DNA of 64,000 nucleotides from NCBI RefSeq assembly GCF_021729015.1, contig NZ_JAJQQZ010000003.1:124001-188000 (forward strand), read 5' to 3'. This document shows positions 60,810 to 64,000 of the stretch, piece by piece. Position 1 is the stretch's first letter; each line of letters opens with the position of its first letter. Position numbers and translations under genes: made by a program. This DNA is from Halobacterium rubrum. GTDB taxonomy: Archaea > Halobacteriota > Halobacteria > Halobacteriales > Halobacteriaceae. The notes under the pieces are model-generated. The model searched no databases. It worked only from the letters and a program-made list of their open reading frames with translations, and was not told where the DNA came from.

Positions 60810-63383
60810 ATGACTGACAGAACCGCGCGCATCGACGTCGGCGGCATGACCTGCGCGAACTGCGCGGGCACCGTCGAAGACGCCGTCCTCGGCGTCGAGG
60901 GCGTCCGTGAGGCGGACGCGAACTTCGCCACCGACGGCGCCAGCGTCACCTACGACCCCGACGAGGCGACACTCGCCAGCATCTACGACGCCGTCGAGGA
61001 CGCCGGCTACGACCCCATCACGGCCGAGACCACCATCCCCGTCCAGGGGATGACGTGCGCGAACTGTTCGAGCACCGTCGAGGACGCGCTCGACGGCACT
61101 CCGGGCGTTGTCGACGCCGCTGCGAACTTCGCCACCGACGAGGTCCACGTCACGTACAGCCCCGCCGCCTTCGACCGCGAGGCGGCCTACGAAGCCATCG
61201 AGGACGCCGGCTACGAGCCCGTCCGGGACACCGGCGGCGAGGACCGCGACGCCGACCGTAGCGCCGCCGACGAGGCCCGGCAGGCGGACATGCGCCGCGA
61301 GCGCAACCTGACGCTGTTCGGCGCCGTGCTGTCGGCGCCGATGCTGCTGTTCATCGCGGACAAGTTTCTCCTCGGCGGCAGCGTCTTCCCGGAGACGCTC
61401 GCTCTGGGCGGCGTCGAGTTCGCGTTCGGCTGGGTGGAGTTCGCGCTCGCCACGCCCGTCTACGTCGTCCTCGGCCGCGAGTTCCTGGAGAACTCCTACA
61501 CGGCGCTGGTGACCAACGGCACTGCCAACATGGACGTACTCATCGCGCTCGGGTCCACGACCGCCTACGTCTACTCGGTGGTCGCCCTGCTCGAGATTCT
61601 CCCCGGAGCCGGGCTCTACTTCGACACGGCGGCGCTCATCCTCGTGTTCATCACGCTCGGGAACTACCTCGAGGCGCGCTCGAAGGGGCAGGCCAGCGAC
61701 GCGCTCCGCGAGCTGCTGGAGATGGAGGCCGACACCGCGCGTCTGGTCGACGAGGACGGCGAGGAGCGCGAGGTCGAGGTCTCCGAGGTGGAGGTCGGCG
61801 ACCGGATGAAGGTCAAGCCCGGCGAGCAGATTCCGACAGACGGCGTCGTCGTCTCCGGCGAGTCCGCCGTCGACGAGTCGATGGTGACCGGGGAGTCCGT
61901 CCCCGTCTCGAAGGAGCCCGGCGACGAGGTCGTCGGCTCGACCATCAACGAGAACGGCGTGCTCGTCGTGCAGGCCACCAAGGTCGGCGCCGACACCGCC
62001 ATCCAGCAGATCGTCGACACCGTCCGGGAGGCCCAGTCCCGGCAGCCCGACATCCAGAACCTCGCCGACCGCATCAGCGCGTACTTCGTGCCCGCCGTCA
62101 TCGCGAACGCCGTCCTCTGGGGCGTCGTCTGGTTCTTCGCGCCCGGCGTGCTGGCGGACGTCGTCGCCGCGCTCCCGCTGTGGGGGCTCGTCGGTGGCGG
62201 TCCGGTGGCCGTCGGCGCCTTCGAGTTCGGCGTCGTCGTGTTCGCTTCGGCTGTGCTCATCGCCTGTCCCTGCGCGCTCGGGCTCGCCACCCCGGCGGCG
62301 ACGATGGTCGGGACGAGCATCGGCGCGCAGAGCGGCGTGCTCTTCCAGGGCGGCGACGTCCTCGAGCGCGTCACCGAAATCGACGCCGTCGTCTTCGACA
62401 AGACGGGCACCCTGACCACGGGCGAGATGGAGCTCACTGACGTCGAAGTCGTCGAGAGCGACGCAGCCCCGGACGGCGGTGCCGTCGAACAGACCGTCGA
62501 CGAGGGGTTCGTCCTCCGGCTGGCTGCCGCCGCCGAGTCCAACAGCGAACACCCGCTGGGCGAAGCAATCGTCGCGGGCGCCGAGGACCGCGGCCTCGAC
62601 GTCCCCGACGTCGACGACTTCGAGAACGTCCCCGGCAAGGGCATCGAGGCGACTGTCGAGGGCCACGACGTTCTCGTCGGCAACCGCGCGCTCCTGGAGA
62701 GCGAGGGCGTCGACCCGTCGTCCGCCGACGACGCGATGGAGCGCCTCGAGCGCGAGGGGAAGACCGCGATGCTGGTCGCCGTCGACGGGCGCGTCGCCGG
62801 CGTCGTCGCGGACGCCGACACCGTCAAGGACTCCGCGAAGCGCGCCGTGGGCGAACTCCGCGAGCGCGGCCTCGCTGTCCACATGATCACCGGCGACAAC
62901 GAGCGCACCGCGCGGGCCGTCGCCGAGGAAGTCGGCGTCGACCCCGAGAACGTCCGTGCCGGCGTGCTCCCCGACGAGAAGGCCGACGCTGTCGCCGCCA
63001 TCCAGAACTCCGGCGCGGAGGCGATGATGGTCGGCGACGGCGTCAACGACGCGCCCGCACTCGCCGCAGCCCACGTCGGCGTCGCCATCGGCTCCGGCAC
63101 CGACGTCGCCATCGAGGCCGCCGACGTGACGCTGATGCGCGACGACCCCTACGACGTCGTGAAGGCCGTCCGCGTCGGCGAGGGCACCCTCGCGAAGATC
63201 AAGCAGAACCTCTTCTGGGCGCTCGGCTACAACACCGCCATGATTCCGCTGGCGTCCCTCGGGCTCCTCCAGCCCGTGCTCGCCGCCGGCGCGATGGCGA
63301 TTTCGAGCGTCAGCGTGCTCACGAACAGCCTCCTGTTCCGGCGCTACACGCCGGACGAAGACTATCGACTGTTCGGTCGGTAG
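60810..63383 (+). CDS. copA: Copper-translocating P1B-type ATPase
   Basis: This 857-residue P1B-1 ATPase exports Cu(I). It has two N-terminal HMA domains with GMTCANC (Cys15/Cys18 and about Cys81/84), eight membrane helices, the CPC motif in [14 protein letters not shown] (about residue 486), phosphorylation site DKTGTLT (about 530), the HP motif in [11 protein letters not shown] and the hinge [10 protein letters not shown]. The last helix has [15 protein letters not shown] with the Met/Ser pair typical of copper pumps. It ends [14 protein letters not shown]; a diverged copy of this tail follows downstream. Confidence 0.97.
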   Translation: MTDRTARIDVGGMTCANCAGTVEDAVLGVEGVREADANFATDGASVTYDPDEATLASIYDAVEDAGYDPITAETTIPVQGMTCANCSSTVEDALDGTPGVVDAAANFATDEVHVTYSPAAFDREAAYEAIEDAGYEPVRDTGGEDRDADRSAADEARQADMRRERNLTLFGAVLSAPMLLFIADKFLLGGSVFPETLALGGVEFAFGWVEFALATPVYVVLGREFLENSYTALVTNGTANMDVLIALGSTTAYVYSVVALLEILPGAGLYFDTAALILVFITLGNYLEARSKGQASDALRELLEMEADTARLVDEDGEEREVEVSEVEVGDRMKVKPGEQIPTDGVVVSGESAVDESMVTGESVPVSKEPGDEVVGSTINENGVLVVQATKVGADTAIQQIVDTVREAQSRQPDIQNLADRISAYFVPAVIANAVLWGVVWFFAPGVLADVVAALPLWGLVGGGPVAVGAFEFGVVVFASAVLIACPCALGLATPAATMVGTSIGAQSGVLFQGGDVLERVTEIDAVVFDKTGTLTTGEMELTDVEVVESDAAPDGGAVEQTVDEGFVLRLAAAAESNSEHPLGEAIVAGAEDRGLDVPDVDDFENVPGKGIEATVEGHDVLVGNRALLESEGVDPSSADDAMERLEREGKTAMLVAVDGRVAGVVADADTVKDSAKRAVGELRERGLAVHMITGDNERTARAVAEEVGVDPENVRAGVLPDEKADAVAAIQNSGAEAMMVGDGVNDAPALAAAHVGVAIGSGTDVAIEAADVTLMRDDPYDVVKAVRVGEGTLAKIKQNLFWALGYNTAMIPLASLGLLQPVLAAGAMAISSVSVLTNSLLFRRYTPDEDYRLFGR

Positions 63384-63460
63384 TCGAGGCGGTGTGTCGC
63401 ACGGAAGACTGCGTCTTCCCACGCTACACGCCGGACGACGGTTACCGGCTGTTCGGTCGG
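63341..63460 (+). repeat. Duplicated copA 3' tail (diverged direct repeat)
   Basis: Bases 63341-63380 (end of copA, translating to [13 protein letters not shown]) and 63421-63460 match at about 34 of 40 positions. The second copy reads RYTPDDGYRLFGR and continues into TGC instead of a stop. Differences are mainly silent or conservative, as in diverged coding sequence. It looks like a relic of a second copA-type gene or an old tandem duplication. Confidence 0.7.
63403..63419 (+). terminator. Short hairpin after copA
   Basis: GGAAGAC (63403-63409) and GTCTTCC (63413-63419) form a perfect 7-bp stem with a TGC loop, 20 bases after the copA stop. There is no T-tract, so it may be an mRNA-end stabiliser rather than a terminator. 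Confidence 0.4.
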
Positions 63461-63463
63461 TGC
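63421..63463 (+). pseudogene. Remnant of a second copper-ATPase C-terminus
   Basis: The frame beginning at 63423 encodes R-Y-T-P-D-D-G-Y-R-L-F-G-R-C, clearly homologous to the end of CopA. No upstream ATPase sequence is attached in that frame. It can be explained by deletion of the body of a tandem copA paralogue, leaving only its last codons. Confidence 0.5.
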
Positions 63464-63591
63464 TCCGAGCTCGAGCCGCTCGGTGTCGGCTGTTCGCTCC
63501 TTCGTCCTGGCGTTCGCGTCCCCTCTTCGCGTGGCCGCTCGTCGCTGGAAGCCGCAAGACCCTAATCAGTCGACCGAGTAGCGCCGGTAGC

Positions 63592-63798
63592 ATGTCGAAG
63601 ACTCTCTCCATCGACGGGATGGGCTGTGACGGCTGCGAGGACATCGTCGAGAGCGCGCTCGGGGACGTGAGCGGCGTCTCGGACGTCGAAGCCGACCACG
63701 AAGCGGGCGAAGCGACCATCGAAGGCGACGCCGCCGACGAGGACCTGCTGCGGAGCGTCGAACTGGCCGGCTACGAGGCCGACCTGGGCGACGACTGA
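63592..63798 (+). CDS. copZ: CopZ-like heavy-metal-associated chaperone
   Basis: This 68-residue single HMA domain with GMGCDGCEDIV (CxxC at residues 12 and 15) binds Cu(I) and probably delivers it to CopA. The C-terminus is acidic. The ATG has CCTAATC (63561-63567) about 28 bases upstream, so it has its own promoter and a leaderless mRNA. It lies 208 bases after copA, with the copA relic between them. Confidence 0.9.
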   Translation: MSKTLSIDGMGCDGCEDIVESALGDVSGVSDVEADHEAGEATIEGDAADEDLLRSVELAGYEADLGDD

Positions 63799-63861
63799 CG
63801 GCACAGCCCCTTCTCGGAGACTGGTGTGTCAGGGTCGTAGCTGCAGGACTCCGCCGAACCG

Positions 63862-63897
63862 GGTTACCGGCTGGTAACCGGCTCACACCGGCGTTAC
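63862..63897 (+). promoter_or_regulatory. Inverted repeat GGTTACC/GGTAACC upstream of the terminal regulator
   Basis: GGTTACC (63862-63868) and GGTAACC (63873-63879) are perfect inverted arms with a four-base spacer, and a third GTTACC half-site follows at about 63892-63897. Nearest genes are copZ (upstream end) and the winged-helix regulator (ATG 63936). A likely operator for that regulator or for a metal sensor. Confidence 0.5.
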
Positions 63898-63935
63898 CGA
63901 GCGCCTAAGAGGGCGGCGTCCTTTTAGACGAGTGA

Positions 63936-64000
63936 ATGAGCTCGACCGACGACATCGTCCAGGACCTGCCGCCGAGCGCGAAACTCGTACTGAAGGTACT
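63936..64000 (+). CDS. Winged-helix (MarR/TrmB-like) regulator, 3' end cut off
   Basis: Only the first 21 codons are visible: MSSTDDIVQDLPPSAKLVLKVL. I recognise this opening from haloarchaeal MarR-like winged-helix regulators that continue with a helix-turn-helix in the next 50 residues. It lies 137 bases after copZ, next to an inverted repeat that could be its operator. The family call rests on a short stretch. Confidence 0.6.
   Translation, partial: MSSTDDIVQDLPPSAKLVLKV

Noticed and set aside
60783-63719. Very long open frame on the minus strand opposite copA (more than 900 codons), and similar long antisense frames opposite other genes
   Set aside because: High GC leaves few stops in antisense frames. 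The translations are Arg/Ala/Asp/His-rich low complexity without family motifs, while the plus strand has complete CopA motifs.

Overview
The window is dense, GC-rich archaeal chromosome, most consistent with a halophilic archaeon of the class Halobacteria and probably a Halobacterium-like genus. Supporting signs are the strongly acidic proteins (Asp/Glu-rich, Lys-poor), TATA-type elements about 27 bases before many start codons with little or no leader, frequent ATGA/GTGA stop-start overlaps, and the gene repertoire: a fused nuoCD with split nuoJ, an A1-type cytochrome oxidase cluster with small haloarchaea-type membrane proteins, form III RuBisCO, Agl23 and a half-size CtaA domain fused to CtaB. 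The genus is an inference from recalled gene order, not a computed placement. No rRNA, complete tRNA, IS element or CRISPR array was found, and no intergenic gap exceeds 300 bases.

Layout. 1-6.6 kb: the 3' part of a glutamate dehydrogenase gene, an aminotransferase-ribH pair, the N-glycosylation-associated membrane protein Agl23, and purK-purE. 6.7-17.1 kb: an eleven-gene Complex I operon (nuoA, B, CD, H, I, J1, J2, K, L, M, N) without the NADH-oxidising N module. 17.2-19.5 kb: a TrkA-N/DHH/DHHA1 phosphoesterase followed by a CBS-ParB-like protein. 19.6-23.2 kb: an ABC-2 exporter pair and the large subunit of methylmalonyl-CoA mutase. 24.0-36.4 kb: the cytochrome oxidase region, with coxA, coxB, coxC, the ctaA/ctaB fusion, a DUF420 (CtaM-like) protein, several small membrane proteins including a C2H2 zinc-finger/TM protein, a 28-residue single-TM microprotein, an ABC transporter and an embedded birA. 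36.5-38 kb: the B12-binding mutase subunit and its MeaB GTPase.

38-47 kb holds mixed metabolism: a hydrolase, a thiolase with its DUF35 partner, a PiT-family transporter, a stress protein, acyl-CoA dehydrogenase, squalene/phytoene synthase, and 3-hydroxyacyl-CoA dehydrogenase. 47.7-51.4 kb links gluconeogenesis and RuBisCO (fba, fbp, an SRAP protein, rbcL). 51.6-56.2 kb has a FilR1-type regulator followed by an ABC cassette in which one permease is fused to a PrsW-like intramembrane protease. 56-60.7 kb holds small accessory genes. 60.7-64 kb is a copper efflux locus: copA, a relic of a second copA tail, a CopZ-like chaperone and the start of a winged-helix regulator.

Functionally the window couples electron input (Complex I), electron output (aa3-type oxidase with heme A and copper biogenesis), copper homeostasis and entry of propionyl- and acyl-CoA carbon into central metabolism. 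The most unusual items are the PrsW-permease fusion, the ctaA/ctaB fusion, the TrkA-N/DHH phosphoesterase, the microprotein and zinc-finger membrane protein beside coxA, and a series of perfect inverted repeats at promoters (mcmA1, mcmA2, nuo, DHH gene, coxC, PiT, fba, copA and the terminal regulator).
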